A stretch of DNA of 64,000 bases. It comes from Mesorhizobium sp. WSM3862 (GTDB lineage: Bacteria; Pseudomonadota; Alphaproteobacteria; Rhizobiales; Rhizobiaceae). Made by a program: the position numbers and the translations under genes. The stretch covers positions 496,001 through 560,000 of the forward strand of contig NZ_NSGE01000002.1 of the NCBI RefSeq assembly GCF_002294985.1. Reading direction: 5' to 3'. Of this stretch, positions 46,596 through 54,979 are shown piece after piece. Numbering within the stretch: position 1 is the stretch's first letter; every line of letters starts with the position of its first letter. Under the pieces are notes generated by a model. The model was not told the DNA's origin and ran no database searches. It saw only the letters and a list, made by a program, of their open reading frames with translations.

Positions 46596-49500
46596 ATGGA
46601 CTGCTCGGGCTGCGGTTTCGAGGTCGAGGGCGGTTTCGCTTTCTGTCCGAAGTGTGGCAGGCGCCAGCCCGTGCCATGCGCCAGCTGCGGCTACCTGTGC
46701 GCACCCGATTTCGAGTTCTGTCCGAAATGTGGGGCAAGCGTCGGTGCGACGGCAAAAGCCGTCGAACGGCCTGCTCCGACACCAAGCCGGACCATTGTGC
46801 CGCCTTCTCGAACTCCGTCGCTGCTCGCGAACATCGAAAGCGAGGATGATGGGTTGCATCCCGTCTCCGAAGCCGATCGCAGGACGGTGACGGTCCTGTT
46901 CGCCGACCTTTGCGGCTTCACGACACTCAGCGAGCAGCTCGACCCCGAGGTGATGCAAGCGCTGCAGAACCAACTGTTCAAGGAATTGACGGCAGCCGTG
47001 CGAAACTTTGGCGGTTTCGTCGACAAATTCATCGGCGATGCATTGCTTGCCTTGTTCGGTGCGCCGGTCGCGCATGAGGACGATCCGGAACGTGCGCTTC
47101 GCGCCGCTCTCGACATGATGGCCCGGACGACGCGGCTCGGCGAAAGCGCTCCCCACTCCGGCTCGCCTCTGTTGCTCCACATCGGCATAAACACTGGTCC
47201 GGTCGTTACTGGCGGATTGGGCATCGGCACCGCCAAATCTTATTCGGTGACTGGCGATACCGTGAATACGGCGCAACGCTTGCAATCGCTGGCCGCACCG
47301 GGTGAGGTTCTGGTAGGCGAACTAACTCACAGGCTGACCCGGCATGCCTTCTCTTTCGAGCCGCTGGGCGATGTTGTGCTTCGCGGAAAAGCAGGCAGTG
47401 TGCTCGTCCATCGACTGGACGCACCGCTTGCGTTGCCGCGTGCAGCGCGTGGGCTCGAGGCGCTCGGCCTCAGCGCGCCGATCATAGGTCGTGGTGCGGA
47501 GCTCCATAGAATGCTGGCCAGCCTTGACCAGGCGTGCGGCGGCTCGGCCCAACTTGTTCGCCTCGTCGGAGAAGCCGGTATTGGGAAATCGAGGCTGGTG
47601 AAGGAATTCGTCGCCCGCGTCGGCGACGAGGATCGTTTTCGCAACGTCGCCGTGCGGCAGGCCACATGCTCACCGCTGGGCGAACAATCCTTTGGCGCCT
47701 TGGGCGCAGTGGTGCGCAGCGCTGCCGGGATGATGCAAAGCGATACTGGGGATGAAATGCGGGCGAAGCTCGGAGGCTTGCTGACCGACCTCGGCCTGCA
47801 GGGCGAGGAGGCGAAGCGGCTGATGCCTTTGCTCTACCATGTGCTTGGCCTTGGCGACCCCGATGCCACCTTGCAGCATGTCGAGCCCGAGCAGCTGCGG
47901 CGGCAAATCCTCTACGCAGTCCGCACGATCATCGAAAGGCGGCTTGCCTTGTCGCCGCTGTTGATTGTCGTCGAAGATCTGCACTGGGCCGACGCCGTGT
48001 CGCTCGAGGCGCTGCGTTTCGTGATGGACAGGTTGGAACGCACGCGGTTGATGTTGCTGGTCACGCATCGTCCGGCGCCGGACAACGACCAGCTCGACTC
48101 AAGTCGGGTCAGTCACACAGCGCTCAGGCTTTCGCCGCTCAACACTGATGACGGACGCGGGCTGCTGGCGGCGCTGTTCGGTGAGAGCTGGGTAAAGTCC
48201 GCAGGCAGGCTTGTCGACCAGATCCTCGAGCGAGCCGGCGGCAACCCGCTTTTTATAGAGGAGATCGTTCGCGGCCTGATCGATCGCGGTGTGCTGATGC
48301 GCGAGGGCCAGCGATGGCGGACTGCGGCAGGCGAAGTCGCAACCGGCATTCCCGCCACTATCCAGGCAATGCTGCTTGCCCGGGTCGACCGGCTGCCCCA
48401 GGAGGTGCGCCGGTTGGCCCAGGAAGCCGCGGTGATCGGCCCGCGCTTCGATGCCACACTTTTGAAAGCCGTGACAGCCGAACCCGGCCGCTTGGAAGCC
48501 GGCTGCGAACTGCTTTGCGATGCCGAAATCATCGAGGAAGTCGCCGGATCAGGCTCGATCTCGACGCCAAGCTACCGCTTTACGCAAACGTTGCTGCAGG
48601 ACGTGATCTACCAGAATCTGCTGTTGCAACGCCGGACCGATATCCACGGGCGGGTCGGTGCCGCCTTGGAGCAGCTGTGTGGCGACAAGCCGGAACGGCT
48701 CGAGGATTTGACCGTGCTCGGTCATCATTTCGCGCAGAGCGCGGAGCGGGAGAAAGGCGCGCATTACTTGCAGGCGGCGGGCGATCGCGCTCGCATGATA
48801 TACGCCAACGACGACGCCCTTCGTTTCTACGAGCGAGCGTTGACTGCGTTGAGCGCGATCGGGCAAACGCCGCTCAAACTGGCAATCGCGGAGCGCATTG
48901 CCGATTTGAGCGGCCCGGTAGGCCGCCGCGAGGTCGCGCACCAACACTACGAAACGGTGCTGCAGGCATATCGCGAGTCAGGCAATCGCGTCGCGTCGGC
49001 ACGAGTTTTGCGCAAGATCGGTCGGCTGCTCTGGGACGTCGGCAAGCGGGACAACGCAGAATCCCGCTATGCGGAAGCCGCAGCGCTGCTCGAAGGAGCG
49101 GATGCCCCGATCGAGCAGGCGCAGCTGTGGCAAGAACGTGGCCGACAGGCGTTCCGTAGCGGAGATCACGCTCGCGCAGCAAAATGGGCAGACGCGGCGC
49201 TGGATGGCGTACGCGCTCTGACAGCGGAGCATGTCTCCGAGGAAGGGCGTGACGCCACTCTTGTGACCGCCGAGGCGCTCAATACCAAGGCTGTCGCGCT
49301 GGCTCGCCTTGGGCGAAATCTTGAAGCGGTGCGCCAGATCGAGCGTAGCATTGAATTGGCCGAAGCCGCCGGCCTGCTGGGCGCGGCCTGCCGCGGCTAC
49401 ACCAATCTCGGCGTGCTTTACACGACCATCGATCCGGCACAGGCCATAAAGGTCTGTCGGCGCGGTCTTGAAGTGGCGCGCCATATTGGTGATTTGGGTT

Positions 49501-49898
49501 TTCAGGCGCGCCTCCTCGCGAACCTGGCGGTTGCTTGTTGTACTTTCACGGATCGCTGCCCAACGGAGGGCGTGCCTGCTGCCGAGAAGGCCATCGAGAT
49601 CGACCGGGCACTCGACCAGCGCGAGCATCTGCCGGTGCCGTTGATCGTGCTTGCGCAGATCCACCAGTGCAACGGTCGTCCGGAACTGGCGGTTGGCTTG
49701 TTCCACGAAGCACTGGACGTAGCGCGCGAAACGAGTGAACCCCAACTGCTGTTTCCGTGCTATGATGGTCTGGCAACGCTTAATCTCGACCTCGACAATC
49801 TGGCCGAGGCCGAACGCTACTTTTCCCTGGCGCAGGGTGTATGCGCCCAGCACGGGCTAGACCCGGAAGCGCTTGTGGTGCTGCCTTTTCTCGACTAG
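46596..49898 (+). CDS. Large cyclase with double zinc ribbon, AAA ATPase and TPR domains
   Basis: Product of 1100 residues from ATG 46596, which has GAGG 9 nt upstream; the long upstream extension to 46128 overlaps the divergent gene and is rejected. It begins with a double zinc ribbon (CSGCGFEV...FCPKCGRRQ, CASCGYL...FCPKCGAS), then a class III cyclase domain with VLFADLCGFTTLSEQLD, VDKFIGDALLALF and YSVTGDTVNTAQRLQ. A STAND/AAA ATPase follows with P-loop GEAGIGKSRLVKEF and LLIVVEDLHWADAV as Walker B. The last 400 residues are TPR-like repeats. Such proteins couple regulatory ATPase state to cyclase activity. It is followed 19 bp later by the peroxiredoxin-like gene. Confidence 0.9.
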   Translation: MDCSGCGFEVEGGFAFCPKCGRRQPVPCASCGYLCAPDFEFCPKCGASVGATAKAVERPAPTPSRTIVPPSRTPSLLANIESEDDGLHPVSEADRRTVTVLFADLCGFTTLSEQLDPEVMQALQNQLFKELTAAVRNFGGFVDKFIGDALLALFGAPVAHEDDPERALRAALDMMARTTRLGESAPHSGSPLLLHIGINTGPVVTGGLGIGTAKSYSVTGDTVNTAQRLQSLAAPGEVLVGELTHRLTRHAFSFEPLGDVVLRGKAGSVLVHRLDAPLALPRAARGLEALGLSAPIIGRGAELHRMLASLDQACGGSAQLVRLVGEAGIGKSRLVKEFVARVGDEDRFRNVAVRQATCSPLGEQSFGALGAVVRSAAGMMQSDTGDEMRAKLGGLLTDLGLQGEEAKRLMPLLYHVLGLGDPDATLQHVEPEQLRRQILYAVRTIIERRLALSPLLIVVEDLHWADAVSLEALRFVMDRLERTRLMLLVTHRPAPDNDQLDSSRVSHTALRLSPLNTDDGRGLLAALFGESWVKSAGRLVDQILERAGGNPLFIEEIVRGLIDRGVLMREGQRWRTAAGEVATGIPATIQAMLLARVDRLPQEVRRLAQEAAVIGPRFDATLLKAVTAEPGRLEAGCELLCDAEIIEEVAGSGSISTPSYRFTQTLLQDVIYQNLLLQRRTDIHGRVGAALEQLCGDKPERLEDLTVLGHHFAQSAEREKGAHYLQAAGDRARMIYANDDALRFYERALTALSAIGQTPLKLAIAERIADLSGPVGRREVAHQHYETVLQAYRESGNRVASARVLRKIGRLLWDVGKRDNAESRYAEAAALLEGADAPIEQAQLWQERGRQAFRSGDHARAAKWADAALDGVRALTAEHVSEEGRDATLVTAEALNTKAVALARLGRNLEAVRQIERSIELAEAAGLLGAACRGYTNLGVLYTTIDPAQAIKVCRRGLEVARHIGDLGFQARLLANLAVACCTFTDRCPTEGVPAAEKAIEIDRALDQREHLPVPLIVLAQIHQCNGRPELAVGLFHEALDVARETSEPQLLFPCYDGLATLNLDLDNLAEAERYFSLAQGVCAQHGLDPEALVVLPFLD

Positions 49899-49917
49899 CC
49901 GGGTGGGAGGTTGAACA

Positions 49918-50598
49918 ATGTCCGCGCGTATTGACTTGGTACCGCTTCAACCGGGCGATCGTGCGCCGAACGTGGTGCTCGACGCCATTACCCAGGAAGG
50001 CAAGATCGCGCTTGACGACTTCCGCGGACAAAAACCAGTGCTGGTTGGCCTGTTTCGAGGTCTGCATTGTGCGTTTTGCCGGCGCCATATCGCCGCCCAG
50101 GCGCGGCTTGATCCGGAACTGCGCGAAAAGGGAGTGGAAAGCCTGACGGTGGTCAACACGCCGATCGAACGGGCGCGCCTCTATTTCCGCTACCACCCGA
50201 TGCCGAATCTGCTTGCGGCTTCCGACCCTGAACGCGCTTCGCATCGTGCTTTTGGACTGCCCAATCTCGAATTCACCCAAGACGACACGAACTGGCCGTA
50301 CAAGGTCTCGATGGCAGCGGCAAAGGATATGCGGGTCGACATACCAGGCGAGTTGCCCGCTCCCATGGATCCTTTTGCGGCCAGCGAATTCCTCGACAAG
50401 AAGGACCACTACGAAGTGACCGAGGCCGACCAGCAGATGATGGCAACGGGACACGGACAACTGATCGGTCAATTCCTGCTGGACCGGCAGGGGGTGGTCC
50501 GCTGGAGCTTCACGGAGGTTCCAGAGGGTGGGCGATACATGTTTGGGGCGCCGAACCCGCAGGAGCTGATGTCAGCCGTGTCCCAGGTCGTTCAATAG
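49918..50598 (+). CDS. Peroxiredoxin-like (AhpC/TSA family) protein
   Basis: Product of 226 residues with a thioredoxin fold of the redoxin type: LQPGDRAPNVVLDAI, FRGQKPVLVGLFRGLHCAFC (with CAFC, a C-x2-C pair at about residues 46-49), and IGQFLLDRQGVVRWSF near the C-terminus. GGGAGG precedes the ATG. The C-x2-C in place of a lone peroxidatic Cys suggests a thiol oxidoreductase. It probably shares a transcript with the AAA cyclase (19-bp gap), although a redox link is inferred only. Confidence 0.8.
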   Translation: MSARIDLVPLQPGDRAPNVVLDAITQEGKIALDDFRGQKPVLVGLFRGLHCAFCRRHIAAQARLDPELREKGVESLTVVNTPIERARLYFRYHPMPNLLAASDPERASHRAFGLPNLEFTQDDTNWPYKVSMAAAKDMRVDIPGELPAPMDPFAASEFLDKKDHYEVTEADQQMMATGHGQLIGQFLLDRQGVVRWSFTEVPEGGRYMFGAPNPQELMSAVSQVVQ

Positions 50599-50661
50599 AC
50601 TTGCGAACAAGGTAGTCGGGCGGGACACCGATAAAAAAGCAGAACCCGGTTTGTTCACCGT

Positions 50662-53559
50662 TCATCCGAGCACGGCCTCGACACGCGCAACAAAGTCTTC
50701 GAGCGAGCGATCCCCGCGAACCTCGATGCGCGGAAGGTCGATGGGATCGCAATCGAGATCCGCCGGCCCGTGTTTGCCGCCGAAGCCGATCCGATAGCCG
50801 CACTCCCTGGCCAGCCGGCCAAGCCGTCGGTCGGTGACAGAGAAGGGTGCCGCGAACGCCGTGGTTGGCCGACCGGTCCACCGTTCGACGAACATGCGAG
50901 AGCGCAGGAGCTCGGCGGCCAAATCAGAACTCGACAGACCATCGATCGCGCGATGCGTCGCCAGATGGCTTCCGAAGAACGCACCTTCGCCGGCGAGACG
51001 TCGCACCGTCCCAGCGTCCATAAGCTGCGTCGGCGGACCGCTGTCGATGTCCCACCGTGCATTTTCCCCTACCAAGTCCGTTACCAGGAACACTTCCGCG
51101 GTCAGGTCGTTCGCGCGCAAGATCGGCCAAGCATGGTCGGCAAAATTCTGGAAGCCGTCATCGAAGGTGATGAGCACCGGGCGGCCAACGAAAGGTTCAC
51201 GGTTGGCGATGGACCATCCCAGTTGCTCGGACGTGATGGCGTGAAAGCCATTGGCGCGCAGCCATGCCATCTGGCGGTCGAATGCGGCGGGCGTGAGCCG
51301 AAAACGGGCGAGCGCGGCTGGACCATCATCGGCGATGCCGTGGTACATGAGGACAGGGACATGCTGCCGCCGCTCGCTGCGCGCGACGTCGCGGCGCAAG
51401 GCCCGTGCCCCGCCCCAGACGATATTTCGCGCGACTCCAACACCGATGGGCGCGTGGATTGGCACATGATCAATCACCGGGTCCGTCGCCACGCCGTCCG
51501 GTGACAGGCGGCGGAAGCGGTCTATGCGATAGAGCTCGGTCTGGATCGACCGCTCGAGGACGAGGCCTTCGGTCGCCGCCAGCGTCTCCGAGATCGCTTG
51601 TGCGCCGAATGTGTTCCAGTCGAAGCCCGTCCTCTCAACATTGTCTCGGAGCACGAATGCGTGTGCGCTGACGACACTCCCGCCAGGCGTCAACGCCTCA
51701 ACAAATTTCTTGGCGATGCGCCGCAACTCAGCGAGATCGTCCAGGTAGTAGAGCACTTCCGAACAGACGATCAGATCCATCTTGCCCGGAAGCGTTTCCG
51801 CGGAGAAATCCAGTACGCCGAAGTCGACATTCGGCTGATCGCTGCATCGCGCGCGCGCCCGCTCGACGGCTACGCTGGAGATGTCAGTTGCGGTCAAATG
51901 GCCGACACGCGGCGCCAGCTGCCGCGTGAAGTGGCCCTCCGCGCAGGCCAGCTCAAGCGCCCGTCCGATGAGACCGGCAGGCAGAATTTCGAGCTGCCGC
52001 TCATACTTTTCCTGCTCATAGGGCGAACGATAGTTCCAGGGATCCTCGGTCGCGAAACGGCGATTCCAGAACGACGTGCGATCAGTACCGTTGTCATCCG
52101 CGGCCGGTTTACGGCGCGGTGCCGCAAATGGCGCTGCAGGTTCGGCGCTCGACCGAACCAGTTCCTGCGCTTTCGCGGCCAATCGCGCCAGCTTGCCGAA
52201 GTGGCTGTCCGGATCGGACGGAGGCTCCGCCATGGACAACGATGCCCCGGCTTCAGACATGTTTGACTTGTCGGCAACGCCGCTCTGCGAGGCCAACTCG
52301 ATCCAATGGCTCCTTGTCACTTTCCCGAGCGCGCCGAACTGCACGCGAGCCTCGATCCGGCCGTCCATCATCAGATAGGCATAAATTCGATCGATTCCTT
52401 CCGGAAGTTCGGTGGAGGCCGGATTTCCGGCGTCGACGCGAATTCCGAGTGTCCGCGCCAATCTGCGCGGCGCGGCGAGATCGTCGGAGTCGAGAAGCAT
52501 TTGCTCAAGGTGATACTGGACGCGGCGACCCGCTGCGGGATCGTCCCAGACCCTGCCGAGTTCGACGATCAACTCGGTGAGGGGGCCACCGAACCTGTCC
52601 CACCTGGCAGCCAATTGCGCTGGCACCGACAGGCTTCCTACCATAAGGCCATCGAAGACCACCCTGGCGATCTCACGCGCCCATTTGCGTGCTGCCGGGA
52701 CCGCGCGCAGGGACTGCGCGTCGATTGAGCAGGCGCCGCGGCCGCAATCCGACGCGGCGTTCCACAGCTCGAACCACGCGAGTGCTTCGGCAGCGGAGCA
52801 GCCGTTCGCGTCGATCGCTCCATTGGCGTGAACCGATGCCGGGTGTTCGACCCTGGGATCAGGAGAAAAGCCGCGGACGATCACGATTGCCGCATCTGCC
52901 AGCATCTGCGTCGAATTGCAGGAGAGCGAGTTGGGGCTGACCCGATGGAAAGCGAGAGGCTCGTCGACCATCACCCAACGTTTGCCCAGACGTGCGAGAC
53001 GCTGCCACAGGTCCCAGTCCTCGCAGGTGCGCAGCGACACATCGAAACCGCCCAACTCGACAATTGTCTTCCGATCGACCAGCAGCGCGTGAGTGCGAAT
53101 GGCGCGCCGGCGCGCGAAAGTTTCGAAGGGCTCGATCGCAACCTCTGTTGAGATGCTCGACGGGGTCAGTTCGCCGTCGGGCATCACGCGCCGAGAACCG
53201 CAATAGGCGGCCACCGCATCGGGAGCGGTTTTCAGAGCGGTCAGCATTTTTGCAAGGAAGCTGGCATCCACCCAATCGTCCGCATCCAGAAACATGAGCC
53301 ATTGGCCGCGCGCGACCGAAATCCCGCTGTTGCGCGCACCGGCGGCGCTATACGCGCAAGAGCTCAACGTGCGAAATCGGGCATCGTGCTCAACATAACC
53401 GGCGATGATCGCGGGGGTGCGATCCGTAGAGGCGTCATCGACGATGATCGCCTCCCAATCCGCTATATCCTGATCGAGAAGGCAATCGAGTGCGCGCGCC
53501 AGCGTTGCCTCGGCGTTGTGCGCAGGAACCACGATTGAAACCAGAGGATTATGCGCCAC
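50662..53559 (-). CDS. Trifunctional GT2 glycosyltransferase / NodS-like methyltransferase / NodB-like deacetylase
   Basis: Product of 965 residues with three catalytic modules. Residues 1-220 are a GT2 transferase (VSIVVPAHNAE, VDDASTDRT at 40-48, LDADDW at 91-96, EDW at 180-182). A linker of unknown fold spans 220-490. A SAM methyltransferase of NodS type follows at 497-690 (WNRRFATEDPWNYRSPYEQE, then ELACAEGHFT at 536-545). A polysaccharide deacetylase ends the protein at 730-965 (TFDDG at 798-802, SHLATH at 864-869, AAPFS at 903-907). No signal peptide, so it acts in the cytoplasm or on the inner membrane. The combination mirrors the NodC, NodS and NodB steps of Nod-factor synthesis in one polypeptide, but the glycan is unknown. 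Divergent from the binding-protein gene at 53805. Confidence 0.85.
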   Translation of the reverse strand: MAHNPLVSIVVPAHNAEATLARALDCLLDQDIADWEAIIVDDASTDRTPAIIAGYVEHDARFRTLSSCAYSAAGARNSGISVARGQWLMFLDADDWVDASFLAKMLTALKTAPDAVAAYCGSRRVMPDGELTPSSISTEVAIEPFETFARRRAIRTHALLVDRKTIVELGGFDVSLRTCEDWDLWQRLARLGKRWVMVDEPLAFHRVSPNSLSCNSTQMLADAAIVIVRGFSPDPRVEHPASVHANGAIDANGCSAAEALAWFELWNAASDCGRGACSIDAQSLRAVPAARKWAREIARVVFDGLMVGSLSVPAQLAARWDRFGGPLTELIVELGRVWDDPAAGRRVQYHLEQMLLDSDDLAAPRRLARTLGIRVDAGNPASTELPEGIDRIYAYLMMDGRIEARVQFGALGKVTRSHWIELASQSGVADKSNMSEAGASLSMAEPPSDPDSHFGKLARLAAKAQELVRSSAEPAAPFAAPRRKPAADDNGTDRTSFWNRRFATEDPWNYRSPYEQEKYERQLEILPAGLIGRALELACAEGHFTRQLAPRVGHLTATDISSVAVERARARCSDQPNVDFGVLDFSAETLPGKMDLIVCSEVLYYLDDLAELRRIAKKFVEALTPGGSVVSAHAFVLRDNVERTGFDWNTFGAQAISETLAATEGLVLERSIQTELYRIDRFRRLSPDGVATDPVIDHVPIHAPIGVGVARNIVWGGARALRRDVARSERRQHVPVLMYHGIADDGPAALARFRLTPAAFDRQMAWLRANGFHAITSEQLGWSIANREPFVGRPVLITFDDGFQNFADHAWPILRANDLTAEVFLVTDLVGENARWDIDSGPPTQLMDAGTVRRLAGEGAFFGSHLATHRAIDGLSSSDLAAELLRSRMFVERWTGRPTTAFAAPFSVTDRRLGRLARECGYRIGFGGKHGPADLDCDPIDLPRIEVRGDRSLEDFVARVEAVLG

Positions 53560-53804
53560 GCCGTCTTACCCGCGCCTGCTTCGAAGGTAGAACAAAAGTC
53601 CCAAACCATAGCCCGCGATTTCCTGCACGCAAACAAGACTTGAAAACAGGCTTGAATGGAGAGCGCTCATGCCCGACGGTTTAGAATTAGGCCCGTGCGC
53701 CGGGGCGGTGTTTTCGCGTCACATCCGAGACACTCGCGCATGCCGAAGGGGCTGTCGGGGCAGACTGGATTAGCGTAAGCTACTGTTCACAGGGGGTGCA
53801 AAAC

Positions 53805-54899
53805 ATGCACCGTGTCATCGCCCTAGCGATCCTAGTTCTGGCGGCCGTGTTCAGTTCCGCGAGGGCTGAAGTGCTGATCGGGGTCTCGTCTGCGATGACA
53901 GGGCGGCTTGCCTGGATCGGCGAGCAGGGGCAACGCGGCGCGGAGAGGGCGGTGGCCGACCTCAACGCGGCGGGTGGCGTGCTCGGCCAGAAGGTGAGGC
54001 TGATCTCGGTCGACGATTTCTGCGATCCCGAGCAGGCGGTCGCGGCCGCCCAGAAGCTGGTGGCCGACGGGGTGGTGCTCGTCGTCGGGCATTATTGCTC
54101 TGGAGCCTCGATCCCCGCATCAAAAGTGTATGAGGCGGCGGGCGTCGTGCAAATATCCCCAGGCTCGACCAATCCGCAGCTGACCGAACAGGGCCGTGGC
54201 AATGTCTTCCGCACCATTGGCCGCGACGACGCGCAGGGTTTCATCGCCGGCAACTACCTTGCCGATCACTGGGACGACAAGAAGATCGCAATCCTTCACG
54301 ACAATTCGACCTATGGGAAGGGTCTCGCCGACGAGACCAGGAAGCAGCTGAACAAACGGGGCGTGACTGAAGCTTTTTACGACGCATACAGGCCTGGGAA
54401 GGACGACTATTCAGCCGAGGTCGCTGCGTTGCAATCCGCCGGCATTTCGGCCTTGTATGTAGGCGGGTATCATGCCGACGTTGCGCTGATCGCTCGCGCT
54501 GCAGGCGACCGGGACTACACGCTTCAGCTCATATCCGGAGATGCTTTGGCTACCGAGGAATTCGCCCTGATCGCAGGCTCAGCGGCGGAGGGAACCCTGT
54601 TCACCTTCCCGGCGGACCCGCGGCGAAACGCCGGCGCGGCCGCGATCGTGGAGCAGTTCCGTGCGCAAAACTTCGAGCCCGCGGGCTACACGCTGTTGAG
54701 CTACTGCGCGGTGCAGGTCTGGGCCCAGGCGGTGGCGAAGGCAGGTTCGCTGGCGCCAAAGGCGGTCATAGCGGCACTGCGCGAACAGCAATTCGACACC
54801 GTCATTGGCAGGGTCGATTTCGACGCCAAGGGCGACCTCACGAGGCAGAGCTGGGTTTGGTACGTCTGGCGGGGCGGGGAGTACGTGCCGGTTGAATAG
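53805..54899 (+). CDS. Periplasmic binding protein, LivK/PBP type 1
   Basis: Product of 364 residues. A signal peptide (residues 1-22, [18 protein letters not shown]) precedes a branched-chain amino-acid-type binding protein: [58 protein letters not shown], and [20 protein letters not shown]. Start at ATG 53805 rather than GTG 53796, because AGGGGG lies upstream of it. No LivHMGF permease or ATPase genes are nearby. The next gene, 80 bp downstream on the same strand, is a membrane cyclase with a large periplasmic domain, so the protein is more likely a sensor subunit than a transporter component. Confidence 0.88.
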   Translation: MHRVIALAILVLAAVFSSARAEVLIGVSSAMTGRLAWIGEQGQRGAERAVADLNAAGGVLGQKVRLISVDDFCDPEQAVAAAQKLVADGVVLVVGHYCSGASIPASKVYEAAGVVQISPGSTNPQLTEQGRGNVFRTIGRDDAQGFIAGNYLADHWDDKKIAILHDNSTYGKGLADETRKQLNKRGVTEAFYDAYRPGKDDYSAEVAALQSAGISALYVGGYHADVALIARAAGDRDYTLQLISGDALATEEFALIAGSAAEGTLFTFPADPRRNAGAAAIVEQFRAQNFEPAGYTLLSYCAVQVWAQAVAKAGSLAPKAVIAALREQQFDTVIGRVDFDAKGDLTRQSWVWYVWRGGEYVPVE

Positions 54900-54979
54900 G
54901 GTGCGCCGAACGCCGGCGTGACGCTGAGACGTCTAGTCTGATGCAGACCTGTGTGGCTGGATTGTTCCGACTCCCCACG

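Noticed and set aside
50662-53559. A nodulation (nod) gene cluster
   Set aside because: Although NodS- and NodB-like domains are present, no nodA, nodC-length chitin synthase, nodIJ or nod box was found; the fusion stands alone.
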